Below, piece after piece: positions 38,995 to 48,463 of a DNA stretch of 64,000 bases. Every line of letters begins with the position of its first letter. Position 1 is the stretch's first letter. The notes below the pieces were generated by a model, which was not told the DNA's origin, did no database searches, and saw only the letters and a program-made list of their open reading frames with translations. This DNA is from Streptomyces fuscichromogenes (lineage in GTDB: Bacteria; Actinomycetota; Actinomycetes; Streptomycetales; Streptomycetaceae): positions 248,001 to 312,000 of the forward strand of contig NZ_BMML01000005.1 in NCBI RefSeq assembly GCF_014645815.1, given 5' to 3'. The translations under genes were made by a program, and so were the position numbers.

Positions 38995-40983
38995 TCAGCC
39001 GTCGGTGCCACCGAAGAAGTTGGTGCCGCCGTTGTTCCCGCCGTTGTTGTTGCTGTTGCCCACGCTCACCGTGGTGAGGGTGATCTGCGTGTTGCCCGGG
39101 TCGTCCACGCCGGTGTTCGCCTGCGGGTCCTGGTTGGTGACCAGGGCGTTGTCGCTGGAGTCGCCGTTGAACTGGATGTTCGTGAAGCCGGCCGCCTGCA
39201 GGGTCTGCTTGGCCTGGCTCACGGTCTGGCCCAGCACGCTCGGCACGGCCGTCTGCTGCTTGGCCTTGCCGATCTGGATGGTCACCGTGGAGCCCTTGCT
39301 GACCTGGGAACCGGCCTGCGGGTCGGTCGAGACGACCTTGCCGACCAGGCTGGAGTCGTCGGTCTCCACCTCGGTGCAGTTGCCGGTCAGGTTGTTGGCC
39401 GTCATCTGCGCCTTGGCCTCGTCGCAGCTCTTGCCGCTGACGTCGGGGACCGTGGACTTCTCCTCGGCCTTGGCGACCGTGAGGGTGATGGTGGAGCCCT
39501 TCTGGACCTCCGCGCCGAGGGCCGGGTCCTGGTCCAGGACGGTGCCCGGGTCCTCACCGGAAGTCTGCTGCTTCGTCTTGACGACGAACTTGTACTTGTC
39601 GCCCTCAAGCGTGGTCTTGGCGTCGTCGATGTTCTTGCCGACGACGCTCGGCACGACCACCTTCGGCGCCCCCGTGGAGACCACCAGGTTGATCGTGTCG
39701 CCCTTTTTGACGTCCGTGTTCGGCTTCGGGTCCTGGGAGCAGACACTGCCCTTGGGCTGGGCCTCGCAGGCCTTCTTGGTGGGTGTCCCCAGCTTGAGGC
39801 CGGAGTTCACCGCCATCTTCTGCGCGTCCGCGTAGGTGGAGCCGACGAAGTTCGGGGCGGCGAAGGACTTGTCCCCGCCCCCGCTGACCACCCACTTCCC
39901 GATCAGGACCGAGCCCACCAGCACCAGGATGCCCGCGATCACGAGCAGGATCGTGGACGTGTTCCGCTTCTTCTGCTGGCGGCGGCGGTCCGGGCGTTCG
40001 TCGTAGCCGTAGCCGCCGTCGTCCGGGTTCATCGGGGGGAGCATGGTGGTGGCGCCGGCGTCGGAGCGCAGGGCCGTGGTCGGCATGTCGTCCGGGTAGC
40101 CGCCGTAGCCGACGGAGCCCATCGCCGCGGTGGCCGCGACCGGCTGGCCGTCCAGGCAGGCCTCGATGTCGGCGCGCATCTCGTCGGCCGACTGGTATCG
40201 GTAGTTCGGGTCCTTGACCAGCGCCTTCAGGACGATGGCGTCCATCTCGGGGGTGATCTCGGGGTCGAAGACCGACGGGGGCTGCGGCTCCTCGCGGACG
40301 TGCTGGTAGGCGACCGCGACCGGGCTGTCGCCCACGAACGGCGGCCGTACCGTCAGCAGCTCGTAGAGCAGGCAGCCCGTCGAGTAGAGGTCCGAGCGGG
40401 CGTCGACCTGCTCGCCCTTCGCCTGCTCCGGCGAGAGGTACTGGGCGGTGCCGATGACGGCCGCCGTCTGCGTCATGGTCATGCCGGAGTCGCCCATGGC
40501 GCGGGCGATGCCGAAGTCCATGACCTTGACCTGGCCGTTGCGCGTCAGCATGACGTTCGCCGGCTTGATGTCCCGGTGCACGATGCCGCTGCGGTGGGCG
40601 TACTCCAGGCCCTGGAGGATGCCGATGGTCATCTCCATCGCGCGCTCGGGCAGGAGCTTGCGACCGGAGTGGAGCAGCTCGCGCAGTGTCGAGCCTTCCA
40701 CGTACTCCATGACGATGTACGGGATCGAGACCCCGTCGATGTAGTCCTCGCCCGTGTCGTAGACCGCGACGATCGCGGGGTGGTTGAGCGAGGCGGCAGA
40801 CTGGGCCTCCCGGCGGAACCGGGCCTGGAAGGACGGATCACGCGCGAGATCGACACGCAGCGTCTTCACCGCCACTGCGCGGCCGAGCCGGGTGTCATGC
40901 GCGAGGTATACCTCCGCCATGCCACCACGGCCGAGCACGTGGCCCAGCTCGTACCGGCCGCCGAGGCGACGCGGCTCTTCCAT
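38995..40983 (-). CDS. pknB: PASTA-domain Ser/Thr protein kinase PknB
   Basis: 662 residues from ATG 40983. The kinase domain (about 10-275) has GRGGMAEVY, Lys40, HRDIKPANVML (136-146) and DFG 156-158; the activation loop MTMTQTAAVIGTAQYLSPEQA has several Thr residues. A basic juxtamembrane region and one membrane helix near 340-365 lead to four extracellular PASTA domains (about 375-645), each starting with a VPxxxG motif, followed by an Asn/Gly-rich end. PASTA domains bind muropeptides or lipid II, so the kinase couples wall state to growth. It is the last gene of the fhaA-pknB operon. Confidence 0.97.
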   Translation of the reverse strand: MEEPRRLGGRYELGHVLGRGGMAEVYLAHDTRLGRAVAVKTLRVDLARDPSFQARFRREAQSAASLNHPAIVAVYDTGEDYIDGVSIPYIVMEYVEGSTLRELLHSGRKLLPERAMEMTIGILQGLEYAHRSGIVHRDIKPANVMLTRNGQVKVMDFGIARAMGDSGMTMTQTAAVIGTAQYLSPEQAKGEQVDARSDLYSTGCLLYELLTVRPPFVGDSPVAVAYQHVREEPQPPSVFDPEITPEMDAIVLKALVKDPNYRYQSADEMRADIEACLDGQPVAATAAMGSVGYGGYPDDMPTTALRSDAGATTMLPPMNPDDGGYGYDERPDRRRQQKKRNTSTILLVIAGILVLVGSVLIGKWVVSGGGDKSFAAPNFVGSTYADAQKMAVNSGLKLGTPTKKACEAQPKGSVCSQDPKPNTDVKKGDTINLVVSTGAPKVVVPSVVGKNIDDAKTTLEGDKYKFVVKTKQQTSGEDPGTVLDQDPALGAEVQKGSTITLTVAKAEEKSTVPDVSGKSCDEAKAQMTANNLTGNCTEVETDDSSLVGKVVSTDPQAGSQVSKGSTVTIQIGKAKQQTAVPSVLGQTVSQAKQTLQAAGFTNIQFNGDSSDNALVTNQDPQANTGVDDPGNTQITLTTVSVGNSNNNGGNNGGTNFFGGTDG

Positions 40984-41154
40984 AGCTACCTACCAGCCCT
41001 CTCCGTCGGTCCCGGCCGGCACGGGGGTGTGCGGTCGGAGGCTGCCGTCCGGGCCTACCGTACCCGGCTGTGTTTGTGTGACCTGGCCAAGCCCGTAACC
41101 CGATACAGGACCGGTATGTCAACGTGCACCGATGTGAAGGGGACGTGAGCGGGC

Positions 41155-42639
41155 TCACTTCTTGGAGTTGATGACCGCCTCCATCACGCTCTTCGCGATC
41201 GGGGCCGCGAGGCCGCCGCCGGAGATGTCGTCACGGTTGGCCTGGTCGTCCTCGATCACCACGGCGACGGCGACGGGCTTGCTGCCGTCGGGGAGCTTGG
41301 CGTACGAGATGAACCAGGCGTACGGGTTCTCGCTGTTCTCCACACCGTGCTGGGCCGTACCGGTCTTGCCGCCCACGGTGACGCCGTTGATCTGGGCGTT
41401 CTTGCCGGTGCCGTCCTTGACGACCGTCTCCATCATGGACTGGAGGATCTGGGCGTTGGCGGAGGACAGCGGCTGGCTCATCTCCTCGGGCTCGGTCTGG
41501 GAGATCGTGTCGAGGTTCGACGACTGGAGCTTGTCGATCATGTACGGCTTCATCAGCTTGCCGTCGTTGGCGACCGCGGAGGCGACCATGGCCATCTGGA
41601 GCGGGGTCGCGGCGGTGTTGTACTGGCCGATCGAGGACAGCGCGGTCTGCGACTGGTTCATGTTGTCGGAGAAGACCGAGGCGCTGGAGCGGACCGGGGT
41701 GAACTGCTCGGAGTCGAAGCCGAACTTCTTCGCCTCGGCGAGCATCTTGTCGTTGCCGAGGTCGGCGCCGATCTTGCCGAAGACGGTGTTGCAGGACACC
41801 CGCAGGGCGACGCGCATGGTCGCGTTCTTGCAGGGGATGTTGCCCTCGTTCTTCAGCTCGGTCGTGGTGCCCGGCATGACGTACGGCAGCGGCGAGTTCG
41901 TGGCCTCGTCGGCCGACTTGTACAGCCCGTTCTCCAGCGCCGCCGAGGCGGTGACGACCTTGAAGGTGGAGCCCGGCGGGTAGGTCTCGCGCAGCGCCCG
42001 GTTCAGCATCGGGTCGTTCGGGTCGTATTTCTTCTGGAGCTTCTTCCAGGCGGCGGCGTCGTCGTTCGAGTTGCCCGCGAAGACCGAGGGGTCGTACGAC
42101 GGGTAGGAGGCGAGGGCCAGGATCTTGCCCGTGGAGGGGTCCAGGGCGACGACCGCGCCCTTGCCGCCCTGCTTCTTCAGCCCGTTGTACGCGGCGCTCT
42201 GCGCGGCCGAGTTCAGCGTGGTGACGACGTTGCCGCCCGACTTCTGCTTGCCCGTGATCATGTCGAGGGTGTTGCGGAAGAAGAGCCGGTCGTCGTTGCC
42301 GGTGAGGATGCCGTCCTCGAGGCTCTCCAGCTGGTTGGCGCCGAAGGCCTGGGAGGCGTACCCGGTGACCGGCGCCCACATGGCGCCGTTCTTGTAGGTG
42401 CGCTTGTACTTCAGGTCGTTCAGGCCGGCCGAGCCGGATGCCGTGGAGCCGGTGACCGGGTCGCCGTCGACGATGATGTCGCCGCGCGGGGTGGAGTAGC
42501 GGGCGATCGTGACCCGGCGGTTCAGAGTGTCCTCGCGGAGGCTGTCGGCCTTGACGTACTGGAGCCAGTTGTCGCGCAGCAGCAGGGTGAGGACCAGGAG
42601 GCCGCAGAAGATCGCGATCCGGCGCAGGGGCTTGTTCAT
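41155..42639 (-). CDS. pbpA: Penicillin-binding protein A (class B transpeptidase)
   Basis: 494 residues from ATG 42639, overlapping the SEDS gene stop by 4 bp. An N-terminal membrane anchor (IAIFCGLLVLTLLLRDN) is followed by a dimerisation domain and the transpeptidase: SxxK in YPPGSTFKVV (about 225), an SxN-type motif in the 280-330 region and KTGTAQHG (about 423). It cross-links peptidoglycan stems using the glycan made by the adjacent SEDS protein. PbpA/FtsW-like pairs at this locus act in elongation or septation; mycobacterial PbpA is regulated by PknB phosphorylation. Confidence 0.95.
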   Translation of the reverse strand: MNKPLRRIAIFCGLLVLTLLLRDNWLQYVKADSLREDTLNRRVTIARYSTPRGDIIVDGDPVTGSTASGSAGLNDLKYKRTYKNGAMWAPVTGYASQAFGANQLESLEDGILTGNDDRLFFRNTLDMITGKQKSGGNVVTTLNSAAQSAAYNGLKKQGGKGAVVALDPSTGKILALASYPSYDPSVFAGNSNDDAAAWKKLQKKYDPNDPMLNRALRETYPPGSTFKVVTASAALENGLYKSADEATNSPLPYVMPGTTTELKNEGNIPCKNATMRVALRVSCNTVFGKIGADLGNDKMLAEAKKFGFDSEQFTPVRSSASVFSDNMNQSQTALSSIGQYNTAATPLQMAMVASAVANDGKLMKPYMIDKLQSSNLDTISQTEPEEMSQPLSSANAQILQSMMETVVKDGTGKNAQINGVTVGGKTGTAQHGVENSENPYAWFISYAKLPDGSKPVAVAVVIEDDQANRDDISGGGLAAPIAKSVMEAVINSKK

Positions 42640-44078
42640 GAGGGTCGGACCACCTGGGTCATCTCGGCGTCGGGGTTGCCGGCGGGGGCCGGGGCCGGGC
42701 GGCGGGCGGTGTCGCTGATGCGGATCAGGATGCCGATGAGAGCCCAGTTGGCGAGCACGGAGGAACCACCGTAGGCCAGGAACGGCATGGTCATACCGGT
42801 CAGCGGGATGAGCCCCATGACACCGCCGGCCACCACGAAGACCTGAAGGGCGAAGGCACCGGAGAGGCCGACGGCGAGGAGCTTGCCGAAGGGGTCGCGG
42901 GCCGCGAGGGCGGTGCGCACACCGCGCTCCACGATCAGACCGTAGATCAGCAGGATCGCCATGATGCCGGCCAGGCCCATCTCCTCGCCGAAGGTGGCGA
43001 GGATGAAGTCCGAGTTGGCGGCGAACCGGATGAGGTCGGAGTGGCCCTGGCCGAGGCCGGTGCCGAGGGTGCCGCCGGAGCCGAAGGCCCACAGTGCCTG
43101 CATGGACTGCTCGGAGTGGCCGGCCACGCCCGCCTGGCTGAGCTTGTACTCCTTCAACGGGTTGAGCCAGGCCTGGACTCGCTGCTGGACGTGTGGTTCG
43201 AAGCTCGCCACACCGACGGCGCCGCCCGCGGACATCAGCAGACCGAAGACGATCCAGCTGGTCCGCTCGGTGGCCACGTACAGCATGATGACGAACATTC
43301 CGAAGAACAGCAGCGAGGTACCGAGGTCGGTCTCGAAGACCAGGATGAGGATCGACATCAGCCAGACGACCAGGATCGGGCCGAGGTCGCGGCCGCGGGG
43401 CAGGTACAGGCCCAGGAAGCGGCGGCTGGCGAGCGCCAAGGCGTCGCGCTTGACCATCAGGTAGCCGGCGAAGAAGACGGCGAGGGCGATCTTCGCGAAC
43501 TCGCCGGGCTGCACGGAGCCGAGGCCCGGGACGCTGATCCAGATCTTGGCGCCGTAGATGTTGGCGCCGAGGCCGGGCACCAGCGGCAGCATGAGCAGCA
43601 CCAGGGCGCCGAACATCGAGATGTACGTGTAGCGCTGCAGGACACGGTGGTCCTTGAGGAAGATCAGCACGACGACGAACATCGCGATGCCGAGCGCGGT
43701 GTACAGCAGCTGGCGGGGCGCGGCGGTGAAGTAGGTGGGCAGCGACTGCAGCAGCTTGGACTGGTCGAGTCGCCAGATGACGACGAGCCCGAGCCCGTTG
43801 AGCAGGGTGGCCAGCGGCAGCAGCAGCGGGTCCGCGTACGGGGCGAACCTGCGGACGGCGAGGTGGGCGACGCCGGCCAGCAGGCCGAGGCCCAGGCCGT
43901 AGCTCAGCAGTCCGGCCGGGACCTTGTCGTTGATGGCCAGGCCCACGTTGGCGTAGGCGAACACCGGGATGGCGACGGCGAACACCAGGAGCGCGAGCTC
44001 GGTGTTGCGCCGGCTCGGTGTGCCGATGGAGCCGATCGTGGACGTGTGGTTCGTCGACGTGTTGGTAGTACTGCTCAT
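42636..44078 (-). CDS. FtsW/RodA/SpoVE (SEDS) peptidoglycan glycosyltransferase
   Basis: 480 residues from ATG 44078. After a Ser/Thr-rich cytoplasmic N-terminus (about 25 residues) there are 10-12 membrane helices. Family motifs are visible: KIWISVPGLGSVQPGEFAKIALAVFFAGYL (about 185-215), DLGTSLLFFGMFVIMLYVATER (about 270-290), the large extracellular loop with QSMQALWAFGSGGTLGTGLGQG (about 340-360) and PLTGMTMPFLAYGGSSVLANW near 430-450. SEDS proteins polymerise lipid II. Coupled with the PBP downstream. RodA versus FtsW cannot be decided from sequence alone. Confidence 0.95.
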   Translation of the reverse strand: MSSTTNTSTNHTSTIGSIGTPSRRNTELALLVFAVAIPVFAYANVGLAINDKVPAGLLSYGLGLGLLAGVAHLAVRRFAPYADPLLLPLATLLNGLGLVVIWRLDQSKLLQSLPTYFTAAPRQLLYTALGIAMFVVVLIFLKDHRVLQRYTYISMFGALVLLMLPLVPGLGANIYGAKIWISVPGLGSVQPGEFAKIALAVFFAGYLMVKRDALALASRRFLGLYLPRGRDLGPILVVWLMSILILVFETDLGTSLLFFGMFVIMLYVATERTSWIVFGLLMSAGGAVGVASFEPHVQQRVQAWLNPLKEYKLSQAGVAGHSEQSMQALWAFGSGGTLGTGLGQGHSDLIRFAANSDFILATFGEEMGLAGIMAILLIYGLIVERGVRTALAARDPFGKLLAVGLSGAFALQVFVVAGGVMGLIPLTGMTMPFLAYGGSSVLANWALIGILIRISDTARRPAPAPAGNPDAEMTQVVRPS

Positions 44079-44105
44079 CGTGTGACAGGGCCTCTCACGG
44101 CTTGC

Positions 44106-45641
44106 CTATTGCTTACCGCACAGCGAGACGACCTTCTGCTCATCCTCCGAGAGGGTGGGGCCGGGGCTGGGGGTCGCTGAGGGGGACGGGGACGATGACG
44201 CCGAAGGAGACGCCGAGTTCGTAGGGCTTGGCGAGGCCTTGGACGTGAGAGAGGTCTTGGTGGTTCCCGTGGTGCCTCCGGCCTCGCCCTGACCGGTCTT
44301 GGAGCTGGTGCTGGACTCGGCGGCGGTGCGCTCCGACTCCTTCTTGCAGGCGGAGGCCTGTACGGCCAGCTCCTGGACCTTCGACCGGGCGTCGGTGAGA
44401 CCGCCCTCGGCGATCGTGGCCTTGACCTGCTTCTGCTGGTAGGGCGGCAGGTACTTGAGTTCGATCTCGGGGTGGTCCGTCTCCACCTTCGACAGCGACA
44501 CCCAGGCCAGGTCCTGGCTGATGCCCTGGTAGAGCGCGACGTGCTCGCCGTTGGCGCCGACGTAGTACTGGGTCTGCGTCCAGCGGTAGCCGCCGTACAG
44601 CCCGCCGCCGATCACGGCGAGGGCGAGGACGCCGAAGAAGGATCTCTTCAGCCACCTGCGCCCCCTGCGGGGCTTCACGAAGTCGTCGTCGGTGTAGTCG
44701 CCGAAGCCGCCGTCCGGGGCGTAGCCGGTGGTGTCGCCGGAGCCGGGCGGGCCGAACTCGCCGCCGCCACCGTGCCGGGGACCCTGGCGGCCGAGGCTGG
44801 CGGCGCGGCCCGCCGGGGTCTGCATGAAGCCGTTGTCGTGCAGGTGCTGCTGATTCTCGGCGACGGCGCCGACCACGACCGGGGTGTCGGAGAGCTGCCC
44901 GGCGAGGGTGTCGCCGGTGTCCAGGTCGAGGACGTCCGCGATGATGACCGTGATGTTGTCGGGGCCGCCGCCGCGCAGTGCGAGCTGGATCAGCTCCTGC
45001 ACGGTCTCCTGCGGTCCCTGGTAGCTGGCGAGGGTCTCCTCCAGGGTCTGGTGGGAGACGACCCCGGAGAGCCCGTCGGAGCAGATGAGGTACCGGTCCC
45101 CGGCGCGCACCTCGCGGATCGACAGGTCGGGCTCGACGTGGTCGCCGCTGCCGAGCGCGCGCATGAGCAGCGAGCGCTGCGGGTGGGTGGTGGCCTCTTC
45201 CTCGGTGATCCGGCCCTCGTCGACGAGCCGCTGCACCCAGGTGTGGTCCTGGGTGATCTGCGTGAGCACCCCGTCGCGCAGGAGGTACGCGCGGGAGTCG
45301 CCGACGTGCACGAGGCCGAGCCGCTGCCCGGTCCACAGCAGGGCGGTGAGGGTGGTCCCCATGCCCTCCAGCTGCGGGTCCTCCTCCACCATGGCGCGCA
45401 GCTGGTCGTTGGCGCGCTGCACGGCGAGGCCGAGGGAGGTGAGGATGTCGGAGCCGGGCACGTCGTCGTCGAGCGTGACCAGGGTGGAGATCACCTCGGA
45501 GGAGGCGACCTCGCCGGCGGCCTGGCCGCCCATGCCGTCGGCGATGGCGAGCAGGCGGGGACCGGCGTAACCGGAGTCCTCGTTGCCCTCCCGGATCATG
45601 CCTTTGTGCGATCCGGCGGCGAAGCGCAGTGACAGACTCAT
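44106..45641 (-). CDS. pstP: PP2C-family Ser/Thr phosphatase PstP
   Basis: 511 residues from ATG 45641 (GAGG seven bases upstream); an in-frame ATG at 45671 would add ten residues and is the alternative. PP2C motifs in order: HKGMIREGNEDSGY (about 14), LLAIADGMGGQAAGEVAS (about 32), LGLVHVGDSRAYLLRDG, YLICSDGLSGVVSH and GGGPDNITVIIADVLD (about 225-235). One membrane helix (FFGVLALAVIGGGLYGGY, about 335-355) and an extracellular Ser/Thr-rich tail follow. It dephosphorylates PknB and its substrates. Positioned between fhaB and the SEDS gene. Confidence 0.95.
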   Translation of the reverse strand: MSLSLRFAAGSHKGMIREGNEDSGYAGPRLLAIADGMGGQAAGEVASSEVISTLVTLDDDVPGSDILTSLGLAVQRANDQLRAMVEEDPQLEGMGTTLTALLWTGQRLGLVHVGDSRAYLLRDGVLTQITQDHTWVQRLVDEGRITEEEATTHPQRSLLMRALGSGDHVEPDLSIREVRAGDRYLICSDGLSGVVSHQTLEETLASYQGPQETVQELIQLALRGGGPDNITVIIADVLDLDTGDTLAGQLSDTPVVVGAVAENQQHLHDNGFMQTPAGRAASLGRQGPRHGGGGEFGPPGSGDTTGYAPDGGFGDYTDDDFVKPRRGRRWLKRSFFGVLALAVIGGGLYGGYRWTQTQYYVGANGEHVALYQGISQDLAWVSLSKVETDHPEIELKYLPPYQQKQVKATIAEGGLTDARSKVQELAVQASACKKESERTAAESSTSSKTGQGEAGGTTGTTKTSLTSKASPSPTNSASPSASSSPSPSATPSPGPTLSEDEQKVVSLCGKQ

Positions 45642-45769
45642 GCGCACCTCGCCCGTCGGCTCCGGGTACATCCGCACGGTGCCCACCCTCCGGTCGGGAG
45701 CGCGCGAAGGACCGGCGTCCGGTCCGCCGCCGCGTGCTCGCTCCGCTCGCGCCTACTCATGATGTAGCA

Positions 45770-46300
45770 CTACTTCCGCAGCTCGATGACGGTTTTCCCG
45801 ATGCGGATCGGCGCGCCCAGCGGGATCGGCGTGGGGGTCGTCAGCCGGGACCGGTCCAGGTAGGTGCCGTTGGTCGAGCCGAGGTCCTCGACGATCCACT
45901 GGCCGTCGCGGTCCGGGTAGATCCTGGCATGACGGCTGGAGGCGTAGTCGTCGTCCAGCACGATCGTGGAGTCGTGGGCGCGGCCGAGGGTGATGGTCTG
46001 GCCCTGGAGCGCGACCGTCGTGCCGGTGAGAGTGCCCTCGGAGACGACCAGCTTGCTGGGGGCGTTGCGGCGGCGGCCACCACCGCCGGCGGCGGCGGGC
46101 TGCTGGCCACGCTGCTGCGGTGGCGCGGCCTGCTGCCGGGCGGCGGGCTGCTGCCGGCGCCCTTCTTCCCTACGCGATCCGCGCTGGGTGACGCGCGTAC
46201 CGAACAGGTCGCTGCGGATGACCTGCACGGCCACGATCACGAACAGCCACAGAACGGCCAGGAAACCCAGCCGCATGACCGTGAGGGTCAGCTCTGACAT
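45770..46300 (-). CDS. fhaB: FHA-domain membrane protein FhaB/FipA
   Basis: 176 residues from ATG 46300. An N-terminal membrane helix (LGFLAVLWLFVIVAVQVI, about 11-28), a Gln/Arg/Ala-rich linker, and a C-terminal FHA domain (about 85-175) with ITLGRAHDSTIVLDDDYASSRHARI and VEDLGSTNGTYLDRSRL, which binds phosphothreonine. In mycobacteria the homologue links PknB signalling to division proteins. It follows fhaA by 10 bp. Confidence 0.94.
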   Translation of the reverse strand: MSELTLTVMRLGFLAVLWLFVIVAVQVIRSDLFGTRVTQRGSRREEGRRQQPAARQQAAPPQQRGQQPAAAGGGGRRRNAPSKLVVSEGTLTGTTVALQGQTITLGRAHDSTIVLDDDYASSRHARIYPDRDGQWIVEDLGSTNGTYLDRSRLTTPTPIPLGAPIRIGKTVIELRK

Positions 46301-46310
46301 TGCCCCCGCT

Positions 46311-47174
46311 TCACCCTTCGGCTTGCCGGTAAATGATGGTGGTGCTGCCCACGACGATCCGCGAGCCGTCGCGGAGCGTAGCGCGGGTGGTGTGCTGCCC
46401 GTCCACCACGATGCCGTTGGTGGACCCGAGATCCTGGATCGTCGAGGGCGTTCCGGTCCGGATCTCGCAGTGCCGGCGGGAGACGCCGGGGTCGTCGATC
46501 CGCACGTCGGCCTCGGTGCTGCGGCCCAGCACGAGCGTCGCGCGGGAGATCTGGTGGCGGGTGCCGTTGATCTCGATCCAGTAGCGGGTACGGGAGCCGG
46601 GTGCCGAGGCGCCGACGGGACCCGAGGGCGGGCGCTGGGCGGCCGGCTGGGTCGGCTGCGGATAGCCGTAGCCGCCGGGGCGGCCGCCGGGCGGCGGTGC
46701 GCTCGGCATCGGCGGGGCGGCGCCCTGCGGGCCGCCGTAGCCGCCCGGACGCTGCGGGGCACCGCCCGCGGGGGCGCGCTCGGGGGCCTGCTGGTTGCTG
46801 GACGAGGCGAGCGTTCGGCTGCGCACCCGGTACAGGCCGGTGTCGAGGTCGTCGGCCTTCTCCAGGGTGACCTTGATCGGCCCCATGAAGGTGTAGCGCT
46901 GCTGCTTGGCGTAGTCGCGGACCATGCCGGCGAGCTCGTCGCCGAGCTGCCCGGAGTAGGGGCTGAGCCGCTCGAAGTCGGGCGCGCTCAGTTCCACGAT
47001 GAAGTCGTTGGGCACGACGGTCCGGTCGCGGTTCCAGATGGTCGCGTTGTTGTCGCACTCGCGCTGCAGCGCGCCGGCGATCTCCACGGGCTGGACCTCG
47101 GACTTGAACACCTTGGCGAAGGTGCCGTTGACCAGACCTTCGAGACGCTGCTCGAACTTCTTCAGGACTCCCAC
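46311..47174 (-). CDS. fhaA: FhaA: DUF3662 and FHA domain protein
   Basis: 287 residues from ATG 47174. The N-terminal DUF3662 domain (about 1-125, VLKKFEQRLEGLVNGTFAKVFKSEVQPVEIAGAL) is followed by a Pro/Gly-rich linker (about 130-195) and a C-terminal FHA domain with LVLGRSTEADVRIDDPGVSRRHCEI and DLGSTNGIVVDG (about 215-260). FHA binds phosphothreonine, notably on PknB and the MviN-type lipid II flippase pathway in mycobacteria. First gene of the fhaA-fhaB-pstP-rodA/ftsW-pbpA-pknB operon. Confidence 0.95.
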   Translation of the reverse strand: MGVLKKFEQRLEGLVNGTFAKVFKSEVQPVEIAGALQRECDNNATIWNRDRTVVPNDFIVELSAPDFERLSPYSGQLGDELAGMVRDYAKQQRYTFMGPIKVTLEKADDLDTGLYRVRSRTLASSSNQQAPERAPAGGAPQRPGGYGGPQGAAPPMPSAPPPGGRPGGYGYPQPTQPAAQRPPSGPVGASAPGSRTRYWIEINGTRHQISRATLVLGRSTEADVRIDDPGVSRRHCEIRTGTPSTIQDLGSTNGIVVDGQHTTRATLRDGSRIVVGSTTIIYRQAEG

Positions 47175-47583
47175 AGGGCACCTCCTCTGTCGCCTTGCCC
47201 GTACTGCCTGCCGTTGCCGTTACCGCTCACTGATCGTATCTACGCGCCCGGCAATCAGCCGGTTCCCCCAGCGGCCCCTCTTCGAACTCCTCGGCGTGCT
47301 TCTCCTGTCAGGGATCGGCGCTTCTTCTGCCATGGATCGTAGAGGTGGCCCACAACCAGTGTCCCGCACCTGACTGTGGACCCGATCCGTCTCCTGGACA
47401 GATGGCCTCGACCGGTACGAGGTTGATACGTGATGGCCGACTGCTCGGTACGTGCTCCTCAGGTGGGCGCTGCCCCCGGATAAGGGATGTGAACCCACCC
47501 TGTCCCACGTGCTAGTGTTCTCGATGTCGGAAGGCGCTGCACCGAAGGAAACAACGGGGCGGAGGCCGGAGGACACACCCAAT
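47175..47583. other. 409-bp divergent spacer between fhaA and tRNA-Leu
   Basis: No gene is supported. It should hold the promoter of the fhaA-pknB operon and that of tRNA-Leu. TAGTGT (47513-47518) is a possible -10 for the tRNA but has no convincing -35. Confidence 0.45.
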
Positions 47584-47667
47584 GCGCGGGTGGCGGAATA
47601 GGCAGACGCGCTGGATTCAGGTTCCAGTGCCCGCAAGGGCGTGGGGGTTCAACTCCCCCCTCGCGCA
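47584..47667 (+). tRNA. tRNA-Leu (CAG)
   Basis: 84 nt with a long variable arm. Acceptor GCGCGGG/CTCGCGC (one G-T pair), anticodon CAG at 47618-47620 in TTCAGGT, variable stem TGCCCGCAAGGGCG, T-arm GGGGG/CCCCC around TTCAACT. The discriminator is A47667. No encoded CCA. Confidence 0.97.
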
Positions 47668-47678
47668 CAGAGACCGAT

Positions 47679-47727
47679 GAGACGGGTCTCCACCGGTGAC
47701 GGAAGTCACGGTGGGGGCCCGTTTCTC
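47679..47727 (+). terminator. Terminator after tRNA-Leu
   Basis: A long imperfect stem: GAGACGGG and CCACCGGTGAC pair with GTCAC-GGTGG and CCCGTTTCTC around a GGAA loop, 11 bp past the tRNA. Confidence 0.75.
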
Positions 47728-48135
47728 GTTGTCCGGCGCCTGCCCGCGATCACCCGGGGCGGTCCGTCGGTTGTGAGGCATCGCACAGCCTGTCAAGGCT
47801 GCCAAAGACCCCTGCTCGTGAGCTATCTCACGGGTGGGGCCGGCCGCCGTCGCGGGGCGGTGTCCGGGGCGGGATCGATCTGTGCCACGCGTGCCAGGTG
47901 CCGCGGCGAGGACGGCCGCGAACCCGCGCCAGGTCTCGCGCGGTCGGGCAGTGGCGGCGAGCGGCGGAGCGTGAGCGCGCCACGCGGGCTCGTGACGCCC
48001 TTTGTACCGGAGCGGTGCGAGCCGCCGACCGGGTGCGGCCCGGCAGCCGTCGAGGGCGTCGGCGACATCACGGGCCCGCGTCGGTTCCCCGGCCACGGCC
48101 TCGGCGCCCGTCGCGTGCAGCGCCTGGCCACGGTC

Positions 48136-48201
48136 CTGCCGACGGCCACAGCCCTCCCGACGGCCACAGCCCTGCCGACGGCCACAGCTCTGCCGACGGC
48201 C
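48136..48201. repeat. 18-bp tandem repeat, 3.7 copies
   Basis: Unit CTGCCGACGGCCACAGCC, with single-base differences between copies. Confidence 0.9.
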
Positions 48202-48429
48202 CGACGCCGCCCGCGGCACGGGTCGCCAGAATGGGCCGCACACCGGCTTCCGGGCCGTTGCCCATGAGGGCGGCCCCCACGGCCGAGGCACGACCGGGAT
48301 GGCATCCATCCCCCGGACCAGCCATGGGAACCCTGCTCGGGGGCCGGATCGGCATCCAGCGTCCACCGTCGCCGCCGGACCACGGAGCGGAGGACCTGGA
48401 CCGAACTCTCCGCGATCTCGCCCGGCATC

Positions 48430-48463
48430 GTGCTGTGTGCTGTGTGCTGTGTGCTGCGTGCTG
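48430..48463. repeat. 7-bp microsatellite
   Basis: About five copies of GTGCTGT, the last with one change (GTGCTGC). Likely length-variable. Confidence 0.85.

Noticed and set aside
48136..48201. Possible CRISPR array
   Set aside because: The 18-bp units are directly abutting with no spacers and no cas genes are present.
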